64,000 nucleotides of DNA from Rhinopithecus roxellana (Eukaryota; Chordata; Mammalia; Primates; Cercopithecidae), in contig NC_044554.1 of NCBI RefSeq assembly GCF_007565055.1, positions 56,267,676 to 56,331,675 of the forward strand. The letters run 5' to 3'. The translations under genes and the position numbers were made by a program. Under the pieces are notes generated by a model. That model was not told the origin of the DNA and searched no databases. It saw nothing but the letters and a program-made list of their open reading frames with translations. Numbering within the stretch: position 1 is the first letter of the stretch; each line of letters opens with the position of its first letter. Below are positions 1-12,250 of the stretch, piece after piece.

Positions 1-1849
1 TACAGCACCTAAAATTTGCTTCCTATATAAATTAACAGATTAATTCTTTAGTATAGTCTATTCTTCGATCAGTGTTGTGTGTATGATCTTATGTTAGAAA
101 CCATATTTAAGGCTCCTTGAAATCTCTCACTATTTCATGCATCTTGATAGTGCTTGATTTCTTCAACAAATAAAAAATAGTGTTTATTTTACTCTTTTGA
201 TATACTGTTTTGTGTGGCCATTACAGCATCATTTGTTTACTTTCATGATCAACTTCACTCAGTGTACATTGAGCAAATCTTTTACCCTACTTTCTATATA
301 CCAGAATATGGCTTGTCATTTCTGGTCAGCAACTTCTTTCTCTAACCTTGAAAATGAATTCATCATAGAACTATTAGTGTCATTCTCTCTCACAGAGTCA
401 AGTCAGGTCTCTGCATAATCTGTTAAACACACACAGACACATACACCCACACACATGAAAACACACACACAGGCATTCCATTGAATAGTCAATTCGCAGT
501 CTTAGAGACTTAACAATGTGCAATAATTAACTGTATGAATGATAAATTCCATGTACCAAAAAGTGGGTTATTGCTACAGCCTAAACAATTTCTTCTGCTG
601 GTTGTATTCAGTGCTTGTCACTGGGCATAGCCTATGATCAGATTAAGAGTATTTTCTTGATTTAACCCTACAATAAGATTGTTTAACAACTAAGTTTTTA
701 ATTTTAATTCCCAAAGTACGTAAGGCTAACATGAACTTATCAGATAAGCATTTCAAAAACCATTTATGTGGACTATGAGAAATACATAAAACTATTTTAT
801 AATTTCCAATGTTAATTATAAACGAACCCTCGGTTTTCTGTTAAATTCATTTTCAACTCATCAGCTAAAGTTTCTAATAACCAGAAGTAAGGTTACTTGG
901 GATATACATATTGCCATCACTGTGTGGCCATTAGTGATATCAGGAGCAATCTCAAAGTGTTTAACAGAGGAATGTATATCTCAGTGTAAGCTGATCTTTG
1001 TGATTACACTACAGAAATGGGCATAGAGATTAGATGTTGATTAGGATAGAGATGACATTTAGAATTTTGTTTCCTTTCTGTCAGCATTTTTGTTTTTTTA
1101 AAGAAATGTAAAAAATCACAATGAAAGACGTAAATTATGAACAAAAAATGAAACGGCTAGACTTACACAAAAGTGAAAATGAAGATATGCAAATATGAGC
1201 TCTCCCTATGAAATACCACAAAATCCATATCTGTCTTCTTTCCCATGACTGTTGTTAATGCTTGCTAAAAATGGCTCGAATAATGGTGCAATCCACCACC
1301 CTTTAATAATACTCTGAGTTACACCTTTGGTATTCAAAAAACAAAGACAGAAAACAGGAAGTGGGGAAATTAATAAAAGGTAAACTATTTTCAATTAAGA
1401 AAAATGATTAATGCTGATTTCAGGAGCTCATATATTGCAAATCTGCCTTTGTTTGTCACTAGGAACTTTTATTTTCCAAAAGGATAAAGCATGAGAACCA
1501 TTGTGATGGGAACAAGTATGAGTTGAAAGTAAACTGTTTATTTTTAAATGTACATATGCAATAGCAGTTTGTGATTAATATACTGATAACTTCTAAATGA
1601 ATTTTTTTTTAGCGCAGATCTCTCTAATAAGACTTGCATCTCCAGTAACTTACCCTAATTCTCCTCTTCGATATGCATTGGCTTCCTCAAACACAAATAT
1701 TCACAATAAAACTAATCATCCCTGTCATGACACCTGTAGCATTTCCATCTTCCTAATTGCCTACCCTGGAAACCTAACTTCTCTCCATGTCTTCTCCTTT
1801 TTTTTTTTGTCTTTTTGGCCAACCGACTGCCACTACCACACATACTCAA
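1..1849. other. Unique AT-rich DNA, no gene seen
   Basis: No exon, RNA gene or confidently classified repeat is seen here. The longest open frames are under 95 codons, show no family resemblance and have no flanking splice signals. A short CA-rich patch lies at about 425-475 and short T runs at 1602-1610 and 1798-1809. The base composition matches the rest of the non-island window. Confidence 0.6.
425..475. repeat. Impure CA-rich microsatellite
   Basis: Runs of CA are interrupted by GA, TA and CC dinucleotides. The tract is too impure to be a highly unstable repeat. Confidence 0.7.
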
Positions 1850-2215
1850 CCAAACAGACCAATCCATTCTGCTCTTAAATATTTATCTACTCCATCCCCT
1901 CCTTGCCTACCACACTGACATTAACTTTGTTTGGAAGCCATCACCTTGTCGTACCTCAGTTATTCACCATGACTCCTTCTTTTCAGTCTTCCCTCTTTCC
2001 AGATAATTTTAAATGCCTCAAGCAGTGTCATTTTAGAGAAAAACAAATCAATTATATCTCTGTTTTGATGAGCTCTTTAATCACGTTTCACTTTCCTAAC
2101 CTCAATTTTATTAAAGTAGTATCCAAGGCTTTCAAGAATGTGTCATTGCCAATGTATGCAGCCACATCTCCACCACCCTTCCCCTATCTTTCTTTACTTG
2201 AGTCATGATCAACTA
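1850..2215 (+). repeat. Probable L2 LINE fragment, strongly decayed
   Basis: The pyrimidine-rich sequence follows the order of motifs in the 3' part of L2: C/T-rich clusters, then a segment resembling the L2 'agtgatctttttaaaat' region, then 'cctcatctc'-like clusters near 2165-2195. Divergence is high and the match is from memory of the consensus, so the assignment is tentative. Confidence 0.4.
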
Positions 2216-2368
2216 CTTTAATTTGGCAAACACATCATATTCTCCCCTCTTGTGATTCTTTAGCCTCGGCTGAGATTGCATGACCTTAAAGGTGTTATTT
2301 AGGGTCATGAAAGATGTTTCATTTTTAGTTAGACTCACTCTGAATACACAAATATGAGTGCACATGTG

Positions 2369-2400
2369 AAAACACACACACACACACAGACACATACACA
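2369..2400. repeat. Short CA microsatellite
   Basis: About nine uninterrupted CA units are followed by GA- and TA-interrupted units. Confidence 0.8.
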
Positions 2401-4293
2401 ATGCAAGGTAGAATTACTATATCCAAAAGCACTGGAGGCTTACTTCTCTCTGGGTTGAATGGCCTTACAATTTAGTCAATGATCATCCAGCCAGAGATTA
2501 CTACATTCCAACTAGGAAAGAATCCTTCAGCGTGAGGAAAACAATGTTGCCCCTAGATACACTGGAAGATTTCATTTAATGTTGTTCTAGACCCCTGGGA
2601 ATTCAGGAAAACAATATTTACTCTAACCTTTCACAGTCCATTGAGAAATTAGAAATTTGTGGGACAGGGCTTTTCTTTGTAACAGAAAACTGATACTGAC
2701 TTTACAAATGCCTCTGATGAATTTCATCTCATAGATTTTTCAAAGGTTATCTACTCCTACCCCCTCATTTTCAGATGAGGAGACTGAAGCCCAGATGAAT
2801 GTGATGCTCTCTCTGAACAAGTCTACTATTATTATTATTTTCTTTTAGAAAAAAAGTAAAGACAATTTTTCACATTGTTCAAATGCTTTCATTTCCTTTT
2901 TGCATTATATGCAAATAAAATTTAAAAACAAGTCTGTGTAACACTACCGAAGTCCTTGAATATAAGAAGCATAAAATATTTAACGTAAATAGTATGTTCA
3001 AGAGCATGAACACAGAAATGTGCTTAGAAGGTCTCCCCAATCCAGCACACACCAAATATATCCCAAGCTCCCTGGCAGAGGAGTTGATCGATGTATCAAA
3101 TTCATTGATCTTGCTGATGGTCTGAAGCATCAAATTTCACATACCTAGAAGCAGAGCTTTGTATTTCTAAACTTTCTGAAATCAAATCCATATTTTCTGT
3201 GATGGTAACTATACTGACAACAAAGTGATTGGCCAAGATAATATCATTTTAGAAGCGAGGAGTAGGGGAGGAGGGTATAATGGCAAGAAAGTTTAAATGT
3301 TATAAATCTTGCCATTGCAACCAAAAAAGAGAGAGGAGAATGGACAAGCTAAGACCAAAATCCCGATTGTTTACTACTAATGAATTAATAAATTTAGTTT
3401 TGGATAAACCATGCTAAAAAATATAAACTGAGTCATAGAAACAGCATGGCCAAAAGAACAGAAACACCAAAAAAGGTTCGTAGAACTTACCTGTCAATCC
3501 TACCTATTAAATATAACTTCTGGGCTACTGGAGAGATGGGAATGAAATGAAGGAAAACTGCTGTAGCCCCAAGCATATTTTGAGAAGAAAAATTGGGTAA
3601 CTGAATTGTTAAAACCTGAGGATTTCAAATTGCATTTTATTTTAAGAGGGTTCTACAAAGTTGTTAGGACTTAGATTCTCCTTATACATACTCAGATTAT
3701 ACATTAGAGGACACATATAAATGTTATCAAACTGGAAATGAGACTTATTTGAAGCACACAGTTCTGTATTTCTACACAGATTAAAGAAAGACTAATATTA
3801 TGAAAATATTTTGTATGACTATAAAACATTTAAAATATTTTATTATTTTAAAGAATATTTGAATTCACGCAGATAAAATATTCTGCCACATTTTCTTTGC
3901 TAACCCTAGAAAAATTTTCTAGCTTCAGCATGCAAAGCGATGCATAGGTACTCCAAAATACTTTGGGTTGTAGAATGCTGACTCAGAGGGAAAGAAACAA
4001 GAAAGAAACAGAAAACCTCTGAAGCAAACTGAAGTGCAAACTAAGGCCTATTCAATGACAGCCTCTGTTTGTTAATTTTATGTCCCTACCTGACAACAAT
4101 GGCAATCAGGACCTGTTGAAGAAATACTACTTTTTGTGAATTCCTGGGGATGGATGGATGGCCATAGCTAAGTGTTGGACACTTACAAAATGTAATAGTA
4201 TACATATTGTTTATATTTTTAAAAACCATTAAGAACTTCTTCTTTCTGATTGAAAAATAAATGTACGTAGCTTTTAAAATTTTTAAAAATAGA
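2401..4293. other. Mostly unique DNA, one possible MIR remnant
   Basis: No gene is seen. Around 2745-2805 a 'tcattttcagatgaggagactgaag' type word followed by an ATT-repeat tract resembles the core of an antisense MIR. The rest, up to the Alu at 4294, is unclassified AT-rich DNA. Confidence 0.4.
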
Positions 4294-4579
4294 GGCTGGG
4301 CGTGGTAGGTCACACGTGTAATCCCAGCACTTTGGGAGACCCAGGTGGGTGGATCACCTGAGGTCAGGAGTTCGAGACCAACCTGACCAATATGGTGAAA
4401 CCCCGTGTCCACTAAAAATACAAAAATTAGTCAGGCATGGTGGCATGTGCCTGTAATCTCACCTACTCGGGAGGCTGAGGCAGGGGAATTAATTGCTGGA
4501 ATCTGGGAGGCAGAGGTTGCAATGAGCCCAGGTCGTACCACTGTAGTCCAGCCTGGGTGACAAAGCAAGACTCCCATCT

Positions 4580-4619
<40 letters not shown>
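4294..4619 (+). mobile_element. Alu element, sense, AluS-like
   Basis: This is a full dimeric Alu of the 7SL-derived non-autonomous SINE class. It starts at the 'ggctgggcg' head, has the A-box and B-box-like parts of the left monomer, a central A-rich linker near 4418, a right monomer and an uninterrupted A tail of about 39 bases (4581-4619). A 9-bp A-rich direct repeat (aaaaataga, 4285-4293 and 4623-4631) flanks it and is the likely target duplication. The long pure tail suggests a mutable poly(A). Subfamily S is inferred from general appearance. Confidence 0.95.
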
Positions 4620-4621
<2 letters not shown>

Positions 4622-4631
4622 GAAAAATAGA

Positions 4632-6018
4632 TCTAGCATTCTAGAAATTATAAAGTGACAATTTGCCATATTTTCTTCAAAATGATAACCAGTATTACAT
4701 TTTCTATGTGGAATTTGGGATTGGTTTTGTTCATATGTCACCCTTTATATATCCATTATGATAGTGATGATTTATCATTTGTAACAATCTATGCATAGAG
4801 TGGTCTGAGAGGACATTTTGAGATCAGACGCTTTTGTTTTTATCATTCTAAAGTACTTTACAATCTCCTATGGTTTTATATGATGATTAATATGCAGGGA
4901 TATCACCTCCAAGCTAAAGATAGTTTGATGATGATAGGATTAAGAAGAATCAGAAAGGATATTGGTGAATAATACTAGGATTTTAGGGTGAGAAAACATG
5001 CATAATGTTTTGACCAAAAGCCAAGAGAAGAGGAAGCATAAAGCTAGAAAAAGAAATTGAAGACATAGAAAGAAGGGCAAAATAAAATATGAGGATTATT
5101 TGTGGAGATGAATGTTTCAGGCCCGGTATTCATTTATGATCATTTTATGTATTCCTTTGCTCCCTATCTATCATCTTTTATTCAGAGAGGATAGAGCTTC
5201 CATGTCTTCACAGCCCCTCTACACATCTCCTGTTTTGCTCATGTAAGAAGGTGGTATATCAGCATAATAACACTTAGAAATTAAGCTGAGCTGGTTACAC
5301 AATCAGGTAAAAGGCTTCCTTGAAATGCCTACACCTTCTATGGAATACTGAAGGACGGCAGAGGTCCACCAACCTGGCTTCAAAACCATGATCTCCAGTG
5401 GCCTCGGAGATTTTGGCTATGAGGTACAACGTCTTAATGAAGTCAAAATCCTATCAGAGAGCAATCTATTGGGGGGAAGTTATCTTAGATAACCATCAGA
5501 GGGTGATTCAGAGGCCTCAGTGGTGTGCCAATGATAAAAGGAAAGAAAGAATTTGTACCGTTTATCTCGATTATGTCATTATTATCAACCGCTGAGAAGA
5601 TTATTTTAATTTAGGCCATTGACTATTGCAGTGAGTCTTTCCAGATGTGCTGGGGCATGATGGAAGGGTGACACTTCCTGCCCTCTCAGATAAATCTTGC
5701 TGTTCCCCTCCCCAAACTAAAAGGAAGCAGGCCCACAAAGACCACCGGATTAGGGAAAATTTGGGTACCATGGCTGGTAGAGTAAGGAAGGATGGAGCTA
5801 AGACAGGAAACGGGTAGTGAGCAAAGGAGCAGTCTATTCCCAGAAGTCTGCTGGCAACTTCAAATCTGTTAGTGGAATGGCAGCTTTAAGAAGTGAGAAG
5901 AACAAGAGAGAGAAACATTTCTCTTTAAGAAGAGAGAACAAGAGAGAGAGAACAAGAGAAGAGAGGATACAGAAAAGACTCTTCTTTATCATGCACTCTT
6001 AATCTAACCTCACTGTAA
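4632..6018. other. Unique DNA with a GA-rich patch
   Basis: No gene is recognised. A GA-rich simple-sequence patch lies at about 5895-5970. Open frames are 65 codons or shorter. Confidence 0.5.
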
Positions 6019-6031
6019 AGAACTTTAGTAG

Positions 6032-6317
6032 GGCTGGATGTGGTGGCTCATGCCTGTAGTCGCAGCACTTTGGGATACCTGAGGTCAGGAGTTTGAGACC
6101 AGCTTGGCCAACATGGTGAAACCCCGTCTCTACTGAAAACACAAAAATTAGCCGGCTGTCGTGGCATGCGCCTATAATCCCAGCTACCCAGGAGGCTGAG
6201 GCAGGAGAATCGATGGAACCCAGGGGGCAGAGGCTACAGTGAGCCGAGATTGTGCCACTGCACTCCAGCCTGGGCAACAGAGCAAGACTCCGTATCAAAA
6301 AAAAAAAGAAAAAAAAA
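6032..6317 (+). mobile_element. Alu element, sense, with internal deletion
   Basis: A dimeric Alu starts at 'ggctggatg' and ends in a short interrupted A tail (6297-6317). About 20 bases of the left monomer, between the 'cactttggga' word and 'cctgaggtcagg', are missing, so it is shorter than a standard Alu. The flanks carry a near-perfect duplication (aactttagta before, aactttaata after), indicating ordinary target-primed insertion. Confidence 0.95.
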
Positions 6318-6328
6318 CTTTAATAAGA

Positions 6329-6894
6329 GCATGTTACCATTTTTTCTTCCTTGGTATCATTTTTAGACATCTTTCAATATGTGTAACCTTTCTTTTTCTT
6401 GGTACTTAGGCCTTTATCATACTTGGGACCAAATGAACTCATTAACACCTGTTTGTTTGCTTTGGTTGTTTTTAGACTTAGAATCAACATCATTCTGTTC
6501 ATCCCATGAATCATCATTTTTTTTTCTTGTCTTTGAGCTTTGTTTACTGGTTTGCACTATCTATATGTCCAGAGACCACCAAGTATGATAATCCAGAGAA
6601 GGTAACTGGGACCAATGCAAGCTCATTGAAAAATTGTAGAATGGCTTTCCTTTGTGTGTCACAGAAAATAAATTTTGTTCTTTCTATCGTCTTAAAGTTT
6701 ATTCTCAATTCATGTATCAACCAAAGCAAGAAAAATAACTGATGTTAAATAAAGGAAGCACAATTCACCAACTTCAGTAATTTTGGCAAAAAGGATTCCC
6801 CTAAATAGAAATTATCATCATAAATATCCAGTGCAAGCACCTCTTTCCTTGTCTTTCAAATTTGAGCTTGCTTTTTATCTGAGATGCTGTGATT
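6329..6894. other. Unique DNA, no feature seen
   Basis: AT-rich sequence with only short open frames, overlapping on both strands and unlike any protein family. No repeat is recognised. Confidence 0.5.
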
Positions 6895-7430
6895 GGTCCA
6901 TCCACTCAACCAATGTTAATACCTATTATGTAACAGATACTGTTCTAGGCCCCAGGGGTAAATTAGACAGCTGTTGTTTCTGCCTTCTCCTGAGATATCA
7001 AAAACATAAAGTAAAAGTTAGATAAATTACTGCATTAAATTCTAGGAAGGAAAGGAAGGAAACAGACAAGGTGCTGAGATGGCTCCTAAATCAAAGCCAC
7101 TATTTCAGACTGGATTCACAGGGAAAGGACTTCAGAGGAGTGGTAGATAATCAGACTGAATAATAATAAGATGCTGGTTATGCTAAGCATGGGGAAGTGG
7201 CTGGATGAAATGCTAATATAAAAGGAAAAATATAGGGTGTATACTCTAAGCAGAAGCCTTAAGGCAGAAAAGGGCCTGTTATGTCCAAGAAACGTAAAGG
7301 CAAACAAGTGTAGCTAAACCCTGACTGAAGCAGACAGCAATTCAAGATGAGACTGGGGAGGCAAGAAGTTCCAGATTATGCGTTGAAGGCCTTTAAAAGG
7401 GTGTGATAAAGAAATCAAATGTGAGTCACA
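6895..7430 (-). mobile_element. L2 LINE 3' fragment, antisense
   Basis: The segment begins with the reverse complement of the L2 3' end (a 'ccactcaaccaatgttaa' and 'tactgttctaggccccagggg' pattern). It continues through the next L2 blocks, such as the one around 'ggcagaaaagggcctg' and 'ttgaaggccttt'. L2 is an inactive CR1-type LINE spread before the eutherian radiation. The copy is heavily diverged, 5'-truncated and non-coding. Confidence 0.7.
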
Positions 7431-7499
7431 GCAAATGCTATCTTGGCCAGGTGATCAAGCTTAACATCATCAGTGATAAGTCACGTTGATAGCATGTAC

Positions 7500-7945
7500 C
7501 CTTGATCTTCTGTGGTCCTCATCCCCCAAACCCCATCACCCCATTCTAACCAGAGAAAAACATCAGACAAACCAAAATTTAAGAACATTCTTCAAAACCT
7601 CTGGCCAGAACTCCTCAAAACTGTCAAAGTCACCAAAAACAAGGAAAGCCTGAGAAATTGTCACAGTATCCAGGAGCCTCATGAAAGAGACATGGCAACT
7701 GAATTCACTGTGGCATTTGGATGGGATACCAATCTTAAAAGGACACTGGGTAGAAACTGAGGAAATCTGATCAAAGTGTGAACTTCAGTTAATAACAATG
7801 TTTTAACATTGGTTTATTAATTCTGTCAAATATATCATATGAATGCAAGATCTCAGTAACAGAGAAAACGAGGTGATGGGTATAAGAGAATTCTCTGAAA
7901 TATCTTTGCAATATTTCTGTAATTCTAAAACTATGTTAAGGTTAA
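7500..7945 (+). mobile_element. L1M (old mammalian L1) 3' UTR fragment
   Basis: The order of motifs follows the 3' UTR of old L1M families: 'accagagaaaaacatcagac', then 'aacattcttcaaaacct', then 'gagacatggcaactg', and finally 'gaattctctgaaatatctt'. No open reading frame of L1 remains. The copy is 5'-truncated. The family (L1MC to L1ME range) is inferred from memory. Confidence 0.75.
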
Positions 7946-8115
7946 AAGTGAGTGCTCTCCAGCATCCTCCTGACATACAGCCCTGGTTTACGTCCCATTT
8001 CTCTGTTCCACGTGAAGAGTGCCATCCTATGGAGCCTTGATTGTTATCTGCCAATTTGTATTTACTTATTTGCATTAAAACTTCTGATTCACTCTGAAAA
8101 AAAAAAAAAAAAAAA
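7946..8115 (+). other. Possible retrocopied transcript 3' end with poly(A)
   Basis: About 150 bp of sequence not attributable to the neighbouring L1M ends in a variant poly(A) signal (attaaa near 8074), some 18 bases of spacer and a run of about 18 A (8098-8115). This geometry is that of a reverse-transcribed mRNA 3' end. No clear target duplication or parent gene could be identified. It could equally be the tail of an unrecognised repeat. Confidence 0.3.
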
Positions 8116-8244
8116 GAAAGAAATACTAAGTTTCTGAACTTAGCAATTAGTGGATCATTGTGCCATTTTTTAAGGTGAGAAAGAAAGGAGACAGAGTGGG
8201 GATGAATGTAGCAGAAGGAAGCAAGAAATTTAAGAATTCCCTCC

Positions 8245-8372
8245 CCACCACACACATATACGCACACATACACCTATACACAAACATACACATACACATA
8301 TACACACATACACACACACACATATAAACACATACACATATACACAAATTCACACGTACACATATACACACG
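8245..8372. repeat. Compound CA/TA microsatellite
   Basis: Alternating CA and TA units extend for about 125 bp with frequent interruptions. The open frames crossing it, rich in Val, Cys and Tyr codons, are artefacts of the dinucleotide repeat. Confidence 0.9.
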
Positions 8373-9644
8373 CTTGGACTTTCTATGTATTTAATAAAGT
8401 CAGTTTTAATCACTACAACAGTCTTTGAATAGAACCATCAATCATAGCCTCCCTCACTTGGGCAAACCACACTGCATCCTCTTCAGGCTAGAAGCCTCCA
8501 CGATAGGGTTTTAGTACTCACTGGAGCTCAACGGGTGGTTTCTGGCTGTCAGGATAAAGGCAGTCTTTTGGGGCTTCTCCCTAGAACACTCCTGATAGAC
8601 TGTTTCTGCCCATATTTCTGCCTCTGAGTCACAAGGTTCACTACTGCAGAACAATGCAATTTTCTTTTGAGTACTAAATATTCTTTTGAAATTCGGCAAA
8701 GGAAAACTACTTAATTTGAAAGGTAGCCAGTGGTCACAGAACCCTCTCTGTTCAGATAGCTTTTCCCTCAGAATATACGACCAATACATCAGTTATTCTT
8801 AGCAGTCCACACACAGCGGTGCAATGCTTTGTGTTAGTGACGTGAAAAAGTGTTAATGGTGACGTTTTAGTTCGGAGTCCATGTGCCCACGCCTTAACTT
8901 AAATTACATTGTAGTTACCTTCCCAATCCATCTCAGCAGGATACAAGTCACAACTGTCAGATAGCATATTTAAGTGCAAACTACTAGACATTTCTTAACT
9001 CTTCCCAAGATTAGAAATGTATTATCTCAGTTTTGAAGGAGCTGCCTTGATAATTTGGCAATAACCTTGACATAGGATCCCAGGTTAGAAAAAAATATAT
9101 ATATAGGATAATTAATTGTAAAGTTCATGCTGGAGATGGATAGAAAATAATAACAACTGAATGTGGTAAGGTGTGCCATAGCAGGGAGAAGTCTGTTCCT
9201 CCCTGGAGAATCCTAGTCAACGGAGGAGGCAGCTGAGGTCTCCTGTCTGTGCTTTATATTTGTGAAATATCTCTGAGTCCAACAGGAATAACTAAGTCTA
9301 ACAAATTTAAACATATTTTAAAAATATACTCAACACAGAGAAAAAACATCATTCCTGCAACAGTCCGCAATAGCTAAACAAACCGAATGAATAGAGTTGA
9401 AGGTTCTATCTGAATCTAAATCATTGCCAATAGTGATTATCATTTTAGTACACCTCGTATGTATAGCATTTATGTGTTTACAAAATGTTTCCAAATTTAT
9501 TTCTTGTTGTTCCTGAGTAATTTTTCAAAATAAGTGCAGGCATTGGTGTTACACATTTTAGAAATGAAGAAACCTCAGGATTGGGTTATGTCCTGAGAAT
9601 CACCCTTTGTGGAAGGTGTGGTACATCTGAGTTGGAAAAGTTGA
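8373..9644. other. Mostly unique DNA
   Basis: No gene is recognised. A short stretch near 9420-9600 vaguely resembles an antisense MIR or MIR3, but not well enough to call. A short TA tract lies at about 9094-9106. Confidence 0.45.
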
Positions 9645-9810
9645 TTTATGTCCTGGCTCTGTCTTGTCATTTCAGTTAAGATTGGGAAACCCTTAAATAC
9701 TTCTGTTCCTCATTTGGATATCAGTAATAATGCCCACCTCACCCAGATTGTAAAGGGATCAATAGATTAAAAAAATGTGAAAGCAGTAAATGTTAACCAG
9801 TATAAAGGGA
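9645..9810 (+). mobile_element. MIR SINE fragment, sense
   Basis: It contains the MIR core order: 'tggctctgtcttgtca', a decayed 'cttgggcaa' equivalent, 'cctcatttggatatcagtaa' corresponding to 'cctcatctgtaaaatgg', and 'attgtaaagggatcaat' corresponding to 'gttgtgaggattaaat'. MIR is a tRNA-derived SINE inactive for over 100 million years. Confidence 0.7.
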
Positions 9811-10087
9811 TTATTCTCTTTTTTGGCTCAAGAGGAGCTCAAAGTCAAATGACCCTTACGTAAGAAGTGGTTTCCCCAGTGCTCGTAGAGCCACTCCTCA
9901 AGCACCAGCCACCCAGTGAAAGCTGAGCAAGCAACCTCACAATGCCAGCCCTTCCCTCAGAAATCACCTCTCCACCAATACTGAATACTGCACCAACACT
10001 CAAGAACAATAATTCTGGAAGAAATGGGGACAGTACAAATTGAGCTGTATGATAGAAAAGTTCTTTTTGGAATCGGTAATTACTTTT

Positions 10088-10369
10088 TTTTTTTTTTTTG
10101 AGACGAAGTCTCGCTCTGTTGCCCAGGCTGGAGTGCAGTGGTGTGATCTTGGCTCACTGCAAGCTCCGCCTCCCAGGTTCACACCATTCTCCAGCCTCAG
10201 CCTCCTGAGTAGCTGGGACTATAGGCGTCCGCCACCAGGCCCAGCTAATTTTTTTGTATTTTTTAGTAGAGAAGGAGTTTCACCGTGTTAGCCAGGATGG
10301 TCTCGAACTCCTGACCTCGTGTTCCACCCGCCTCGGCCTCTCAAAGTGATGAGATTTACAGGCGTGATT
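10088..10369 (-). mobile_element. AluY-like element, antisense, 5'-truncated
   Basis: This is an antisense Alu with the T tract at 10085-10099 and diagnostic AluY-type words such as 'gcaagctccgcctcccag' and 'gttagccaggatggtctcg'. The 5' end of the element lacks about the first 16-18 bases, stopping inside 'acaggcgtga'. A perfect 18-bp target duplication (gaatcggtaattactttt) lies at 10070-10087 and 10370-10387. Perfect duplications and few differences from consensus point to a comparatively young insertion. Confidence 0.95.
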
Positions 10370-10387
10370 GAATCGGTAATTACTTTT

Positions 10388-11689
10388 AACTGGAACAAGC
10401 ACACCAATATTCTTTTTGCAGTTCCTGACTCATTTTATTAACAAGAATAACTCTTCCTAGGATTTCCCACTGAAAGACATAAAATAGATCATCCTCCGTG
10501 TTAAATTAAGGGAAATTGTGAGGCAAGGGGCTCATCAACACACAGGCTGAGCTGAAAATGCTAATCCCTCATTTCTTAAACTCATTCCCCACCACAGAAA
10601 CCTTTTGCCCAACAGGGTGAGTGCCGATGACTGGTGTGACTTGAAAAATGTTATTCCTGTTCACATATGTAATTCCTTTCGGAAAACCTGCTAAAATATT
10701 TCTCACTGAATTCCCACAGCTTCCAACAACAGGTCAACTTCTTCCCATAGGCTGAAGCAAGGATTAAATCAGACAGGTGCTTAGATGTATGCTATCTTTC
10801 CTTTCCCCAGTGCAGCAATGGGCAGGGACAGGTACATTTAGCAGAGATCACAGGGAAGAGGGGAATTTGTCTCCTGTCTATTTTAAGACAATAAGGCCTT
10901 TCTTAGGTTTCATGATAGGGGCCCGTGGACTGTTATGACTCGATGGGCATGGCAACTCCCAGGTAAAATTCTCCTGTTTTAATATAGCAGGGCAAAGCAA
11001 CACATCTGGTAGAGCCAGGGGAAGGAAGCAAAAAGAATGGGAATTGTTAATTCAGCCCTGAGGAAAGTGGAGTCTGTCAGGAAGTCCCAGAGAGCTGCCC
11101 TCAGGGCTCACACGAGAAAGCTAATGTTCAATCCTGAGGATTTGAAAATCCTAGAGAGAGTTTTACTCCAACTCTGCCTTCCCAAAGACTACTGACCTAA
11201 GGTTTTCTGGGTAATCAAAGGTAGCCATCAAAGTGCCTCCAAGGAGAGAGAACTTTTTCTCTTCACATCTGTTTCTTCAAATGTAAAATGGGGACACATT
11301 TGATCACAAGACATTTTCAAGTAAAATTTAAAAAATATATAAAACCCTAAGTTTCCCAAAAGGGGGAACTGCTTCACAGAGATCCAGCAGCAGATATTTC
11401 TTTATCTCCTTTTCTGAGAGAACACTTGGTTTCCTCAGGAGGGAAATGGAATAATTCTTCTGAGGCATGGTCAGTGAGGTTTTGAGTTTCACAATGAATT
11501 CTCTGTTCTTTGAGGGTGAGTTGATTCAAGAGACAAGTTTGGACTCATCACTCTTAACTCACTTCTCTGGAGAATTAATTATGGGTGAGGTGCCTGTTAA
11601 GTTTTGTCACACACTCAGGGTATTTCTGGCAATGGCACAGTGAGATTTCATCCCTATCACTGTGAGAAAGGATGAAAAACCCAAGAGTA
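10388..11689. other. Unique DNA, no gene seen
   Basis: No exon or repeat is called with confidence. A 'cttcaaatgtaaaatgggga' word near 11273-11293 resembles the MIR core, but the flanks do not support it well. Confidence 0.45.
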
Positions 11690-11862
11690 TAAGAGTTGGT
11701 CAATCTGGATTCTCATTCAAGCTATGTCACCTTGGACAAGTCACCAGAGATTGATAATTCTAAAGGTCCTCAATGTGTTGTTACTATCCTGTGGGATTCT
11801 TTTGTGAAAAGCAAATGAGGTGATGGATGCATTAATCCATTGCAAATTGTAAAGGTTTTTAA
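11690..11862 (+). mobile_element. MIR SINE fragment, sense
   Basis: The order 'gctatgtcaccttggacaag' followed by 'gtcctcaatgtgttgttact' and 'aaatgaggtgatggatgc' parallels the MIR core and its downstream arm. It is diverged and the boundaries are approximate. Confidence 0.6.
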
Positions 11863-11875
11863 AGCACAGCATTTC

Positions 11876-12175
11876 TAAAATGCATTTTATTGTGTATATT
11901 TAAGATATACAACATGATGTTACAAGATACATGCATATAATAAAATGGTTAGTATAGCAGAATAAATTAACATAGCCATCATCTCACAGAGTTATGCAGT
12001 CTCACTGACCTATGCCAAGAGCAGCTATAAGCTACTCATTTAGCAAAAACCCTGAATACAATACACTGTTAATAACTGTAGTCCTCATGCTGTACATTAG
12101 ATCTTTTGAGTTGTTCAAAAGTTTGCTACTTTGTATCATTTGGCCTACATCTTACAGAAAGATGAAGTGGTGGGT
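11876..12175 (-). mobile_element. L1M 3' UTR fragment, antisense
   Basis: It contains the reverse complement of a well-known L1MA/L1MB 3' UTR block: 'tgtatatttaagatatacaa', 'catgatgtta', 'taacatagccatcatctcac', and 'gctgtacattagatctt'. It is non-coding and 5'-truncated. Confidence 0.8.
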
Positions 12176-12250
12176 ATATGTTCTGAAACCCCAACCAAGA
12201 CACCTAATCTACTAGGTATGTTTGAGGCATGATGGGCTATAGAATTTTTC

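Noticed and set aside
8245..8372. Regularly spaced repeats that might suggest a CRISPR-like array
   Set aside because: The units are dinucleotides without unique spacers, in a primate genome.
8147..8413. Cys/Val-rich minus-strand frame
   Set aside because: It results from the CA/TA repeat.
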